The notes beneath the pieces were generated by a model. It was not told where the DNA came from. It made no database searches and saw only the letters and a list, made by a program, of their open reading frames with translations. From Bacillota bacterium (GTDB lineage: Bacteria; Bacillota; Clostridia; Lachnospirales; Lachnospiraceae): 21,542 bases of DNA. The stretch's first letter is position 1, and the number at the start of each line of letters is the position of its first letter. Positions 6,409 through 14,687 of the stretch are shown here, piece after piece. Location of the stretch: NCBI GenBank assembly GCA_017861355.1, contig JAGFXQ010000024.1, positions 1-21,542 on the forward strand, given 5' to 3'. The translations under genes and the position numbers were made by a program.

Positions 6409-7593
6409 ATGCATTTGTATATTGAAGAAGCGGAGAAGGTATTGATGCACACCTATAACCGTTATCAGATTGTACTTGGTCGCGGTGAGGGTGTCTATTT
6501 ATATGATATCAATAATAAGAAATATCTCGATTTTGCAGCAGGAATCGCAGTATTTGCTTTGGGCTACGGGAATCAGGAATTCAATAACGCATTAAAAGCA
6601 CAGATTGATCAATTGCTTCATACTTCCAATCTCTATTACAATGTACCTGCAATCGAAGCAGCGCAGAAGCTGACAAAAGCCTCCGGTATGGATAGGGTAT
6701 TCTTCACCAGCAGCGGTACAGAAGCAATCGAAGGAGCAGTTAAGCTAGCAAGAAAGTATTATTATAAGAAGCATGGCGTGGCAGACAGCCAAATCATCTC
6801 GATGGATCATTCCTTTCACGGCAGAAGCATGGGAGCCTTAAGTGTTACCGGCAATTCGAAATACCGGGAAGCCTTTGGTCCGTTGATCGGCGGAGTTGTA
6901 TTTGCCACATTCAATAATCTGGACAGTGTGAAGGAATTGGTGAATGAGAAGACGAGTGCAATTATTTTGGAACCCGTCCAGGGAGAAGGTGGTCTGTATC
7001 CTGCAGATCCGGAATTTCTTCAAGGCGTTCGTAAGCTTTGTGATGAACATGGTATTCTGCTGATTCTCGATGAGATACAATGTGGCATGGGCCGAACCGG
7101 AGCGATGTTTGCCAGCCAGCATTATAATGTAAAAGCAGATATTCTAACCACCGCCAAAGCTTTGGGATGCGGAGTCCCGGTCGGAGCCTTTGCAGCAACC
7201 GAAGAGGTAGCTACTGCCTTTGAACCGGGGGATCATGGCACTACTTATGGTGGTAATCCTTTTGTTACGGCCGCGGTTAGCAAGGTATTTGATTTATTCG
7301 AGAGTGAGAAGCTGATCGATCATGTAAATGAAATTACTCCATATCTGACCCGAAAGCTGGATGAACTTATCGCAAAATACTCCTTTATCAAAGAACGACG
7401 TGGAATGGGTCTCATGCAGGGACTGGAGTTTAGCATGCCGGTGAAGGATGTTATTCCGAAGGTTATGGAGTCTGGACTTATACTGATCAGTGCAGGTGCA
7501 AATGTAATCCGCTTTGTTCCGCCTCTAATTATTGAAAAACAGCATATCGATGAAATGATTCAGATTTTAGATGAAGTATTAAGCAAAATATAA
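6409..7593 (+). CDS. argD: Acetylornithine aminotransferase
   Basis: ArgD is a class III PLP aminotransferase that converts N-acetylglutamate semialdehyde to N-acetylornithine with glutamate as donor. The protein has FTSSGTEAIEGAVKLAR (PLP phosphate contact), SFHGRSMGAL, LDEIQCGMGRTG with the PLP ring Asp, and the Schiff-base Lys250 in TTAKALGCG. TTYGGNP near residue 280 and the C-terminal RFVPPL are also present. Length 394 is typical. I chose ATG 6409, 10 bases after AAAGGA; an in-frame GTG at 6400 would leave almost no spacing. It is the last gene of the arg operon, with a terminator right after it. argC, which makes its substrate, is not in the cluster. Confidence 0.95.
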   Translation: MHLYIEEAEKVLMHTYNRYQIVLGRGEGVYLYDINNKKYLDFAAGIAVFALGYGNQEFNNALKAQIDQLLHTSNLYYNVPAIEAAQKLTKASGMDRVFFTSSGTEAIEGAVKLARKYYYKKHGVADSQIISMDHSFHGRSMGALSVTGNSKYREAFGPLIGGVVFATFNNLDSVKELVNEKTSAIILEPVQGEGGLYPADPEFLQGVRKLCDEHGILLILDEIQCGMGRTGAMFASQHYNVKADILTTAKALGCGVPVGAFAATEEVATAFEPGDHGTTYGGNPFVTAAVSKVFDLFESEKLIDHVNEITPYLTRKLDELIAKYSFIKERRGMGLMQGLEFSMPVKDVIPKVMESGLILISAGANVIRFVPPLIIEKQHIDEMIQILDEVLSKI

Positions 7594-7599
7594 TTCTTT

Positions 7600-7637
7600 G
7601 GTTGCCGGTCCTTGGGATGTGGCAACCTTTTCCTTTG
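7600..7637 (+). terminator. Intrinsic terminator after argD
   Basis: Stem GGTTGCC (7600-7606) pairs perfectly with GGCAACC (7621-7627) and is followed by TTTTCCTTT. It lies seven bases after the argD stop codon. Confidence 0.85.
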
Positions 7638-7792
7638 TAATTATTGTATATCCGCCAACCAATATGGAAATCTTAAGAGTGTGAATGTGGAATTAGAATC
7701 ATATGTGTTTCATGGGTCGCAATTGGGAAGCTTTCACATAAACCCTGTAAATTTTGATCTATGAATTCTTAGGAAAGGCCGGGTGTACAATT

Positions 7793-8239
7793 ATGTTGGG
7801 ATATTTAATCGCTGTTCTTTCGGGAGCATTGATGAGTACGCAGGGTGTATTCAATACGGGGGTTACGAAGCAGACAGGGATCTGGGTATCTGCTACCTTT
7901 GTTCAATTAACTGCATTACTCGTATGCTTTGGAGCTTGGTTTCTGACCGGGAGACAGGGTAACTTTGCATCGATACTAAAGATAGATAGTAAATATATGC
8001 TTCTGGGTGGAGTGATGGGAGCTTTTATCACTTATACGGTAATTAAGAGCGTAGACACCTTAGGACCTGCGATGGCAAATATGTTCATTATCATTGCCCA
8101 GCTTCTGGTTGCCTATTTGATCGAACTATTTGGTGTCTTTGGTGCTAAGAAGATTGAGTTCGAATGGCATAAACTGATTGGTCTCGGTTTGGTAGTGGCA
8201 GGGATTGCCATATTCCAATGCAATTGGAAAAAATGCTGA
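7793..8239 (+). CDS. YdcZ/DUF606-type small DMT membrane protein
   Basis: A 148-residue protein with about five membrane segments: near residues 2-22, 33-53, 69-90, 93-116 and 128-145. The GALMSTQGVFNTGV start, the GGVMGAFITYTVIKSVDTLGPA middle and the GLGLVVAGIAIF end fit the YdcZ (formerly DUF606) family of the drug/metabolite transporter superfamily. Substrates are mostly unknown. ATG 7793 is chosen because the protein then begins at the first membrane helix, as in the family. The in-frame TTG at 7754 has no ribosome binding site. The upstream AAAGG is rather far (about 12 bases), so translation may be weak. It follows the argD terminator and is not in an obvious operon. Confidence 0.85.
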   Translation: MLGYLIAVLSGALMSTQGVFNTGVTKQTGIWVSATFVQLTALLVCFGAWFLTGRQGNFASILKIDSKYMLLGGVMGAFITYTVIKSVDTLGPAMANMFIIIAQLLVAYLIELFGVFGAKKIEFEWHKLIGLGLVVAGIAIFQCNWKKC

Positions 8240-8270
8240 GTTTTTTATGAATTAATGGATGAAATACCTA

Positions 8271-8299
8271 TTGTAAATGATGTGCATATTATGTAAAAT
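8271..8299 (+). promoter_or_regulatory. comEA promoter
   Basis: TTGTAA (8271-8276), a 17-base spacer and TAAAAT (8294-8299), followed by a leader of about 65 bases before the comEA start. Confidence 0.5.
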
Positions 8300-8315
8300 A
8301 AAAATGTCATATCAA

Positions 8316-8363
8316 AAAAGTATAGAGGGTACTTTTAAGTCATCTTTTATGATAAGGAAGATG
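8316..8363 (+). promoter_or_regulatory. Two small hairpins in the comEA leader
   Basis: AAAAGTA/TACTTTT (8316-8322 with 8330-8336, 7-base loop) is followed by CATCTT/AAGATG (8341-8346 with 8358-8363). The second stem includes part of the ribosome binding site AAGGAAG (8354-8360), so it could dampen translation. The stems are short and AT-rich, so the effect is uncertain. Confidence 0.3.
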
Positions 8364-8370
8364 ATTGATT

Positions 8371-9126
8371 ATGAAAAAGAAATATTACATGATAGGAATT
8401 TCCTGCATTTTATTATTAATTGCAGGTGTTTGTTATAGCTGTTCCTATAGAGCAGACAGTTCTGCCGGTATGCTGATCAGTGATTTGTCCGGGAAGAACC
8501 AACAGGTTGATAGCGCAATACCCGATTCAAACGTTGCACTATCGAAAGCTGATTCAAGTCAGACCGGAACTAAGAACCAAGACATGGATAATCAACGGCT
8601 AACAACAAACGGACCAAATGATGTAAGGTCTGATATTGCATCTTCAAGCAGTGCAGATCAGCCGGTGAATGAATTGATTTATGTGCATCTGTGCGGCTCT
8701 GTTCTAAAGCCGGGAGTGTATCAAGTCAAGGTGGGAGCCAGAGTAATTGATGTGATAGACCAAGCTGGAGGACTGACGGAAGAGGCTGCCGGAGACTATG
8801 TCAATCAGGCACAGCAGGTGCAGGACGGGCAGAGGATTTATATTCCTTCCCAGGACGAGGTGAAAGAGCTACAAATGGAACCTTATTCTGCAGTGAATCC
8901 TTCCGAGCAGTTGGAAGCCACATCTTCCAAGCAATTACTGAATATCAATACGGCAGATAAGCAAGAATTGATGGAGCTACCGGGAATTGGTGAGGCTAAG
9001 GCAGCCGATATTATCGAATACCGAACAACGAACGGAAGCTTTGAGAGCATTGAAGAGCTTATGAAGATACCGGGAATTAAGGAAGGCCTGTTTCATAAGG
9101 TGTCCTCGTTGATTGCGATAAAGTAG
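8371..9126 (+). CDS. comEA: ComEA family DNA-binding competence protein
   Basis: ComEA binds incoming double-stranded DNA at the outer face of the membrane during natural transformation and passes it to the ComEC channel. The 251-residue protein has an N-terminal membrane anchor (residues about 5-24), then a Ser/Asp/Asn-rich linker. An SLBB domain follows around residues 105-165 (IYVHLCGSVLKPGVYQ and QDGQRIYIP). The C-terminal helix-hairpin-helix pair is typical: LNINTADKQELMELPGIGEAKA and FESIEELMKIPGI. ATG 8371 has AAGGAAG ten bases upstream; an in-frame TTG six bases earlier is less well placed. It precedes the two-component operon that ends with comEC, but that operon has its own promoter overlapping the comEA end. 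Confidence 0.93.
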   Translation: MKKKYYMIGISCILLLIAGVCYSCSYRADSSAGMLISDLSGKNQQVDSAIPDSNVALSKADSSQTGTKNQDMDNQRLTTNGPNDVRSDIASSSSADQPVNELIYVHLCGSVLKPGVYQVKVGARVIDVIDQAGGLTEEAAGDYVNQAQQVQDGQRIYIPSQDEVKELQMEPYSAVNPSEQLEATSSKQLLNINTADKQELMELPGIGEAKAADIIEYRTTNGSFESIEELMKIPGIKEGLFHKVSSLIAIK

Positions 9127-9138
9127 AGTGCGTATAAT
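9109..9138 (+). promoter_or_regulatory. Promoter of the two-component/comEC operon
   Basis: TTGATT (9109-9114), an 18-base spacer and perfect TATAAT (9133-9138). The -35 lies inside the last codons of comEA, about 75 bases before the response regulator start. Confidence 0.55.
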
Positions 9139-9186
9139 TGAAATGAAATAGATACATGATTTACTATATGTTGAAGAGGTGGAAAA

Positions 9187-9885
9187 ATGGCAAAGAGAGT
9201 ACTGGTAGTAGACGATGAAAAACTAATAGTAAAAGGAATACGTTTTAGTCTGGAGCAGGACGGCATGGAGGTTGACTGCGCCTATGATGGAGAAGAAGCA
9301 TTAGAAGCTGCCAAGAAGAAGGAATACGATGTTGTACTGCTGGATGTGATGCTTCCTAAGCTATCCGGATTCGAAGTTTGCCAGCAGATCAGAGAGTTTT
9401 CGATGATGCCGGTTATTATGCTGACGGCGAAGGGCGATGACATGGACAAGATACTTGGTCTGGAGTATGGAGCCGACGACTATATCACAAAGCCTTTTAA
9501 TATTCTTGAAGTGAAGGCCAGAATTAAAGCAATTATGCGTCGCAATAATAAGAATACATCAACAGGAGGCTCTGATTCTAAGACAGTCACCTTCGGTGAG
9601 ATGAAGATTGATTGCGAGAATCGAAGAGTATACATCTTAGGTAAAGAGGTTAATCTGACAGCGAAGGAGTTTGACTTATTGGAACTCCTGGTGTTTAATC
9701 CTAATAAAGTATATAGCCGTGAAAACCTTCTGAATATTGTATGGGGCTATGATTATCCGGGTGATGTTAGAACAGTAGATGTTCACATTCGAAGATTGCG
9801 AGAAAAGATCGAGAGTAATCCAAGCGAGCCAAAATTTATACATACAAAATGGGGTGTAGGTTATTTTTTCCAAAATCAAGAGTAA
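9187..9885 (+). CDS. OmpR/PhoB-family response regulator
   Basis: A two-component transcription factor of 232 residues. The receiver domain has the acidic pair Asp9/Asp10, phosphoacceptor Asp53 in LLDVMLP, Thr80 and Lys102 in YITKPF, so all phosphorylation residues are present. A short Asn/Thr/Ser-rich linker leads to a winged-helix DNA-binding domain (residues about 137-230) with LTAKEFDLLELL and RTVDVHIRRLREKIE. ATG is preceded by GAGGTGG. The sensor kinase starts about 20 bases downstream. Targets are not evident. The gene could be named phoP- or walR-like by general similarity, but nothing here decides between these. Confidence 0.95.
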   Translation: MAKRVLVVDDEKLIVKGIRFSLEQDGMEVDCAYDGEEALEAAKKKEYDVVLLDVMLPKLSGFEVCQQIREFSMMPVIMLTAKGDDMDKILGLEYGADDYITKPFNILEVKARIKAIMRRNNKNTSTGGSDSKTVTFGEMKIDCENRRVYILGKEVNLTAKEFDLLELLVFNPNKVYSRENLLNIVWGYDYPGDVRTVDVHIRRLREKIESNPSEPKFIHTKWGVGYFFQNQE

Positions 9886-9904
9886 ATTACGTTTTTTTAA
9901 CAGC

Positions 9905-11299
9905 ATGAGGATCTATCTTCTGGTGGTTTTTATCGTACTAGGCATCGTACCATTAACTTTTTTTACATCTATTCTTCTGAATACCTATGAAGAAAAAGCA
10001 ATCAGTAACCGGAAGGCTGAACTTGAGAATCAAGGTTTAATGCTTTCGGACATGCTCTATTCGAGAGGGTATTTAACGACCGGTGAGGATCCTGAAGTGG
10101 ATTCTGAGGTTTCGCGAATCTCAGATATCTATAGCGGAAGAATAATTATTGTTAATAATAGCTTAAATATCGTGAAGGATACGTATTCTCTGGAAGAGGG
10201 CAAATACCTAATCTCTGAGGATGTAATCCAATGCCTGCAGGGAGCCGGAACCCGTTCCTTCCACGATAGAAAAACTCACTATATCAAATTGACTTATCCA
10301 ATCACCCATGACGACAGTAAAGAGACCATGGGTGCTATTGTCATGAATTTTTCTACGAAGGACATTCAAAGTATTCGGGACAGTATGGAACAAAGGGTTA
10401 TGCTATTCATGATCATTCTCGGGGTACTGATAGTCGCATTTTCTTTCTATTTTACCGGAGTTCTCACGAAACCGTTGACCAGTGTTGTTAATTCAATCGA
10501 CCACATTACCGATGGATATATGAATGATGGTATCACAATTAAGGGATATATCGAGATCGAGAAAATATCAGATTCTTTTAATCATATGATAAGCCGAATG
10601 CAGACGCTTGAGAATTCCAGACAGGAATTCGTATCAAATGTATCTCATGAGCTGAAAACACCCATTACTTCGATTAAGGTATTGGCGGACTCACTACTCA
10701 TGCAGGAGGACACGCCGATTGAATTATATCGTGAATTCTTATTAGATATCACAGATGAGATTGAGCGTGAGAATAAGATCATTAACGATTTGTTATCGTT
10801 GGTAAAGCTGGACAAGACAGCCGGTGATATGAACATTGCACCGATTAATATCAATGAATTATTGGAACTGATTCTGAAGAGACTGACTCCGATCGCGAAG
10901 AAGCAGAATATCGAGATGATCTATGAGAGCTTTCGTCCGGTGATTGCAGAGGTTGATGAAGTGAAGCTATCTTTGGCGGTTTCCAACCTGATCGAAAATG
11001 CGATTAAGTATAATACAGAAGATGGATGGGTCAGAATATCTCTCAATGCAGATCATAAATATTTCTTTATTAAAGTATCTGACTCGGGTATCGGAATTCC
11101 CCTGGAGGCTCAGGATTCTATCTTTGAGCGTTTTTACCGCGTGGATAAAGCCAGATCCAGAGAGACCGGTGGTACAGGACTTGGTTTGGCAATTACAAAG
11201 AATGCAATTCAAATGCACCGTGGTGCAATTAAGGTATATAGTAAGGAAGGGGAGGGAACGACCTTTAATGTGCGAATTCCCTTAAACTACATTGTATAG
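9905..11299 (+). CDS. Sensor histidine kinase, partner of the upstream regulator
   Basis: A membrane kinase of 464 residues from ATG 9905. Order: first membrane helix (about 4-22), extracytoplasmic sensor (about 28-165) with a PAS/CACHE-like feel, second membrane helix (about 166-187), HAMP (about 188-240), HisKA with His248 in SNVSHELKTPITS, then HATPase with N box (NLIENAIKYN), DSGIGIP and GGTGLGLAI. All catalytic blocks look intact. The start is uncertain. No ribosome binding site precedes ATG 9905, only a run of seven T. The frame stays open upstream to a stop at 9857 with basic residues (KIKSKLRFFNS) that resemble normal kinase N-termini, but it offers only non-standard starts such as ATT 9863. 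The gene may be translated by coupling. Confidence 0.93.
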   Translation: MRIYLLVVFIVLGIVPLTFFTSILLNTYEEKAISNRKAELENQGLMLSDMLYSRGYLTTGEDPEVDSEVSRISDIYSGRIIIVNNSLNIVKDTYSLEEGKYLISEDVIQCLQGAGTRSFHDRKTHYIKLTYPITHDDSKETMGAIVMNFSTKDIQSIRDSMEQRVMLFMIILGVLIVAFSFYFTGVLTKPLTSVVNSIDHITDGYMNDGITIKGYIEIEKISDSFNHMISRMQTLENSRQEFVSNVSHELKTPITSIKVLADSLLMQEDTPIELYREFLLDITDEIERENKIINDLLSLVKLDKTAGDMNIAPININELLELILKRLTPIAKKQNIEMIYESFRPVIAEVDEVKLSLAVSNLIENAIKYNTEDGWVRISLNADHKYFFIKVSDSGIGIPLEAQDSIFERFYRVDKARSRETGGTGLGLAITKNAIQMHRGAIKVYSKEGEGTTFNVRIPLNYIV

Positions 11300-11311
11300 T
11301 TGGAGGTATCT

Positions 11312-12220
11312 ATGAAAAGACTGTTGATCGTATTAATGATGCTTCTGATGACTTTTATGTTGGGAGCATGCAATAATAATAGCAAAACGAAGGATTCTGA
11401 TAAAGAGGTTTCGGTCTATTATGTTGATTCTAAAACCTCAGCATTGATAGGTGAGCCTTATCAGATGATTAGCGTGGAACCGAAGGAGCAGATAGAAGAG
11501 TTACTGTATATGTTGAAGCTAAACCCAGAGAATCTCCTATATAAAAGTGTTATGAATGATAAGGTTACGGTGAAGGAATTCAACTTTAATGAGGACAGCA
11601 GTCTTACCATTAATTTTAATACCGGCTATAGTGAACTCTCAGGTATCGAAGAAGTATTATGCAGAGCTGCAATCGTTAAGACATTAAGTCAGGTTGCAGG
11701 AGTAGAGTATATCCAGTTCTCTGTGAATGGACAACCACTGATTGATTCAAGTGGGAATCTGGTTGGAATCATGACGAAAGAAGATTTCGTTGACAATACC
11801 GGTTCCGATACTAAGGTGAAGCTGTATTTTGCCAATGAATCCGGAGATGCCCTGAAGGAATTTGCAACCGATATTACTTATACCGGTACCGGATCTTTAG
11901 AGGAAATGGTACTTGAAGAGCTTATGAACGGACCTACTCAGATAGGAATGTATCGTACCATTCCTGAGGGAACAACATTACTTAATGTTGAGATGAAAGA
12001 AGGGGTATGTTACGTCGATTTCAGTGACAAATTCATGGAGAAGATCCCCGATTTGAAGGATGAGATTGTTATCTATTCAATAGTAAATACATTGATTGAA
12101 TTACCTTACATTACAAAGGTTCAGTTCCTGGTAAATGGTGAGGTTCAACCTGTCTTTGGAGACGGAACCGCACTGGACGGATTCTTTGAACGTAATCTGT
12201 CCTTGATTGAAGAAAGTTAA
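11312..12220 (+). CDS. GerMN-domain lipoprotein
   Basis: A secreted lipoprotein of 302 residues. The signal peptide ends in lipobox MLGAC with Cys20, so the mature protein should be lipid-anchored on the outer face of the membrane. Two similar beta-alpha modules follow (about 35-155 and 170-295), each ending in a repeat-like block: YIQFSVNGQPL and KVQFLVNGEVQP. These fit the GerMN domain, first seen in the spore germination protein GerM and also found in LpqB-type proteins beside two-component kinases. In such pairs the lipoprotein is thought to tune the kinase; here this is inferred from gene order. ATG 11312 is chosen because GGAGGT lies just before it. comEC starts 17 bases after the stop. 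Confidence 0.9.
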   Translation: MKRLLIVLMMLLMTFMLGACNNNSKTKDSDKEVSVYYVDSKTSALIGEPYQMISVEPKEQIEELLYMLKLNPENLLYKSVMNDKVTVKEFNFNEDSSLTINFNTGYSELSGIEEVLCRAAIVKTLSQVAGVEYIQFSVNGQPLIDSSGNLVGIMTKEDFVDNTGSDTKVKLYFANESGDALKEFATDITYTGTGSLEEMVLEELMNGPTQIGMYRTIPEGTTLLNVEMKEGVCYVDFSDKFMEKIPDLKDEIVIYSIVNTLIELPYITKVQFLVNGEVQPVFGDGTALDGFFERNLSLIEES

Positions 12221-12237
12221 ATAAGGGGGCGATATAG

Positions 12238-14583
12238 ATGAAACGCCCGTTGCTATGGGTGTTGAGTGCTTATCTGCTGGGAGTGTGCTTTGCCTGGCAG
12301 AGTATATTCATAGGTTTTATGATCGGAGGTATTATCCTATGGCTTGCCATATTATCATACCTTCGTGTTCGTAAGAAAGGAAAAGAAAACTCTTCGAATT
12401 ATCGATTTCTCTGGAGTCTACCCCTCTTTCTTATTCTTGGATGTTTTATAATGAACGATCAGATCAAGCTACCCAAGCTCTATTATGCTTTTGAACAGGA
12501 GACACCTTGTGAGCTTACCGGTCAGATCAAAATGATCATTAAGAAGCAGAAAGGTCTTGCCTTATATGTAGGAAATAATCAGATCTCCCTATCCGAAGGA
12601 AAGCCCTATCTTTGCAAAAATGTTATTGTCTATACCTCGTCAGAGCAAAATTATCGAATCGGTAATCAGATTACCGTCAACGGTTCACTTCAGAAATTCA
12701 AGGCGGCCTCCAATCCTGGCCAATTCAATGAAAAACTTTATTATCAAATTGAACGTATTGATTTTAAGCTTGCAGCAGAACAGGTTGCGATTACGGATTC
12801 CGAATATCTTAAGTATCCCCAGTATCTGAGTGATATCAAAGAGCAGTTGATACAAGTCTATCAGTCTATTCTTTCAGACCGGGAGGCAGGTACCTTAATT
12901 GCTATGCTTCTGGGAGAAAAGTATCTGCTGGATGATGAGGTAAAACAGTTATACCAGCAAAATGGAATATCTCATATTCTGGCAATCTCGGGTCTTCATG
13001 TGTCACTGATTGGAATGAGCTTCTTCTGGTTATTGAGAAAATGCAAGCTCTCCTTACCGGCAGCGACATTCATTACGATCCTATTTCTCTATAGCTATGG
13101 GGTGCTGACGAACTTTAGTGTATCTACGAATCGTGCTATTGTGATGATGGTGATCCTGTTGTTGGCGCCACTGGTCGGTAAGACTTATGATATGCTGTCT
13201 GCAACTGCGCTGAGTGCTTTCCTTATACTGCTTCAAAATCCACTTCAGGTGATCAGTGCCGGTTTCCTACTATCATATCTGGCGGTTCTGGGAATTGCAT
13301 TAATACTTCCCAGCCTCAAAATCCTATCCCCTGATAAAAACATAATACGAGATAATATTTTCATCAGTTGCAGTGCGACTGCTTCTACGACACCGATTAT
13401 TCTAACTTTCTTCTATCAATATCCCCTCTATGGAATCCTAACCAATCTAATCATACTCCCTTTTATTACAATCCTAACCCTGACCTCACTGCTGGCAGGA
13501 TTCTTTGGCTTATTCCATCAGAAGCTTGGAATATTTATCATCGGAGGAGCAAATTACATCCTTAAACTTTATGATCTTATCTGTAGGGGGATAAACCTTC
13601 TGCCCTATCATCAAATTAATGTCGGAAAGCCAAGTTGGGTTCTCGTTCTTATCTCGTTTCTACTGATGGGCAGCTTTCTCTGGGTTGCCTGGAAATATAA
13701 GAAAAAGTCAGCACTTATCCTACTGTTATTATCACAGCTTATCCTGTTCCTGCCACAGCACAGAGCAGGACTTGAGGTTACACTGATGGATGTTGGGCAA
13801 GGGGATGGAATTTATCTGGAGAGTAAGGAGGGGACGAGCTTCCTGGTGGACGGTGGAAGTGGAAATGTTGGAAAAGTCGGCAGGTATCGAATTGTTCCGT
13901 TTCTGAAGGCAAAAGGAGTGGATCGATTAGATTACGCCATCGTTACACATCTGGACCAAGACCATGTCTCCGGCTTGATCGAGATGATCGAGGAAGAGCA
14001 ATTCACAATCGGATGTCTCGTTCTTCCTTATCTAAGAGAACGGGATGAGAAGTACATAGAACTAGAGAAATTGGCAACAGATAAGAATATAAAGATACAG
14101 TATATAACGGCAGGGGACAGAATTCAGGAAGGTCTTCTGAATATTTATTGTCTGCATCCAACAGCTGACTTTATCGGATCAACATCGAATTCCTATTCTA
14201 CCGTGCTTAGTATTAATTATGGTGAGTTTGATATGCTTTTGACCGGTGACCTGGATGGGGATGGTGAGAATTTATTAATGCAAGAATTGAAAGAGAATGT
14301 CTTCTTGGATAAGTGGGGGATCGCACCGGCTCAAGATTATGAAGTACTTAAGGTGGCACATCATGGTTCCAAATATTCTACCTCGGCGGAGCTTCTTAAG
14401 CTGCTTCAACCGGAGATCGCTTTCATCTCTTGCAGCGAGAAGAATCGTTATGGACATCCGCATACGGAATTGCTGAATCGATTATCAAAGGCAGAAAGCA
14501 CCACTCTGATTACCTATCAGAGTGGTGCAATTACCATACGGACGGATGGGAAGAAGCTTGAACTGGAACAATATCTAAAATAA
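12238..14583 (+). CDS. comEC: ComEC/Rec2 DNA uptake channel with metallo-beta-lactamase domain
   Basis: ComEC carries single-stranded DNA through the membrane during natural transformation. The 781-residue length is typical of the three-part form. An N-terminal DUF4131/OB-like region spans about 25-190. The multi-helix Competence domain spans about 215-475 and includes HILAISGLHVSLIGM. A C-terminal metallo-beta-lactamase-like domain (about 510-775) may act as a nuclease on the incoming strand; it has MDVGQGDGIYL, LVDGG, THLDQDHVSG with His571, Asp573, Asp575 and His576, and VAHHGSKYS. All metal ligands look intact. AAGGGGG precedes the ATG. It is the last gene of the two-component operon. The final codons contain a perfect 13-base-pair hairpin. 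Confidence 0.95.
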   Translation: MKRPLLWVLSAYLLGVCFAWQSIFIGFMIGGIILWLAILSYLRVRKKGKENSSNYRFLWSLPLFLILGCFIMNDQIKLPKLYYAFEQETPCELTGQIKMIIKKQKGLALYVGNNQISLSEGKPYLCKNVIVYTSSEQNYRIGNQITVNGSLQKFKAASNPGQFNEKLYYQIERIDFKLAAEQVAITDSEYLKYPQYLSDIKEQLIQVYQSILSDREAGTLIAMLLGEKYLLDDEVKQLYQQNGISHILAISGLHVSLIGMSFFWLLRKCKLSLPAATFITILFLYSYGVLTNFSVSTNRAIVMMVILLLAPLVGKTYDMLSATALSAFLILLQNPLQVISAGFLLSYLAVLGIALILPSLKILSPDKNIIRDNIFISCSATASTTPIILTFFYQYPLYGILTNLIILPFITILTLTSLLAGFFGLFHQKLGIFIIGGANYILKLYDLICRGINLLPYHQINVGKPSWVLVLISFLLMGSFLWVAWKYKKKSALILLLLSQLILFLPQHRAGLEVTLMDVGQGDGIYLESKEGTSFLVDGGSGNVGKVGRYRIVPFLKAKGVDRLDYAIVTHLDQDHVSGLIEMIEEEQFTIGCLVLPYLRERDEKYIELEKLATDKNIKIQYITAGDRIQEGLLNIYCLHPTADFIGSTSNSYSTVLSINYGEFDMLLTGDLDGDGENLLMQELKENVFLDKWGIAPAQDYEVLKVAHHGSKYSTSAELLKLLQPEIAFISCSEKNRYGHPHTELLNRLSKAESTTLITYQSGAITIRTDGKKLELEQYLK
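14498..14528 (+). repeat. Perfect 13-bp hairpin inside comEC 3' end
   Basis: GCACCACTCTGAT (14498-14510) and ATCAGAGTGGTGC (14516-14528) are fully complementary with a five-base loop. It lies within the coding sequence about 55 bases before the stop and has no following T-tract. Confidence 0.75.
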
Positions 14584-14595
14584 TCCAATTACTTC

Positions 14596-14623
14596 TGGAC
14601 AGATTCGCAATAAGGTGTATTAT
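14596..14623 (+). promoter_or_regulatory. Orphan promoter downstream of comEC
   Basis: TGGACA (14596-14601), a 16-base spacer and TATTAT (14618-14623), both five of six matches to the housekeeping consensus. No gene on the plus strand lies between it and the convergent gene. A transcript would start near 14630 and could stop at the hairpin ending 14731. Confidence 0.45.
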
Positions 14624-14631
14624 ATATAGAA

Positions 14632-14654
14632 AGAACGAGTGAGCGTTCAGTTCT
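14632..14654. promoter_or_regulatory. Operator-like inverted repeat after the orphan promoter
   Basis: GAACG (14633-14637) and CGTTC (14644-14648) flank six bases; the outer AGAAC/GTTCT (14632-14636 with 14650-14654) gives an alternative dyad. GAACG-N-CGTTC dyads just after a -10 are common as TetR-family operators. No regulator gene is adjacent, so this is only a resemblance. Confidence 0.35.
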
Positions 14655-14687
14655 GTAATTTCATTGAAGGTTAAAATACAATCTACA

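Noticed and set aside
7638..7792. Possible promoter or small gene before the YdcZ-type protein
   Set aside because: Only weak TATGTG/CACATA symmetry and no good hexamer pair or coding frame could be supported.
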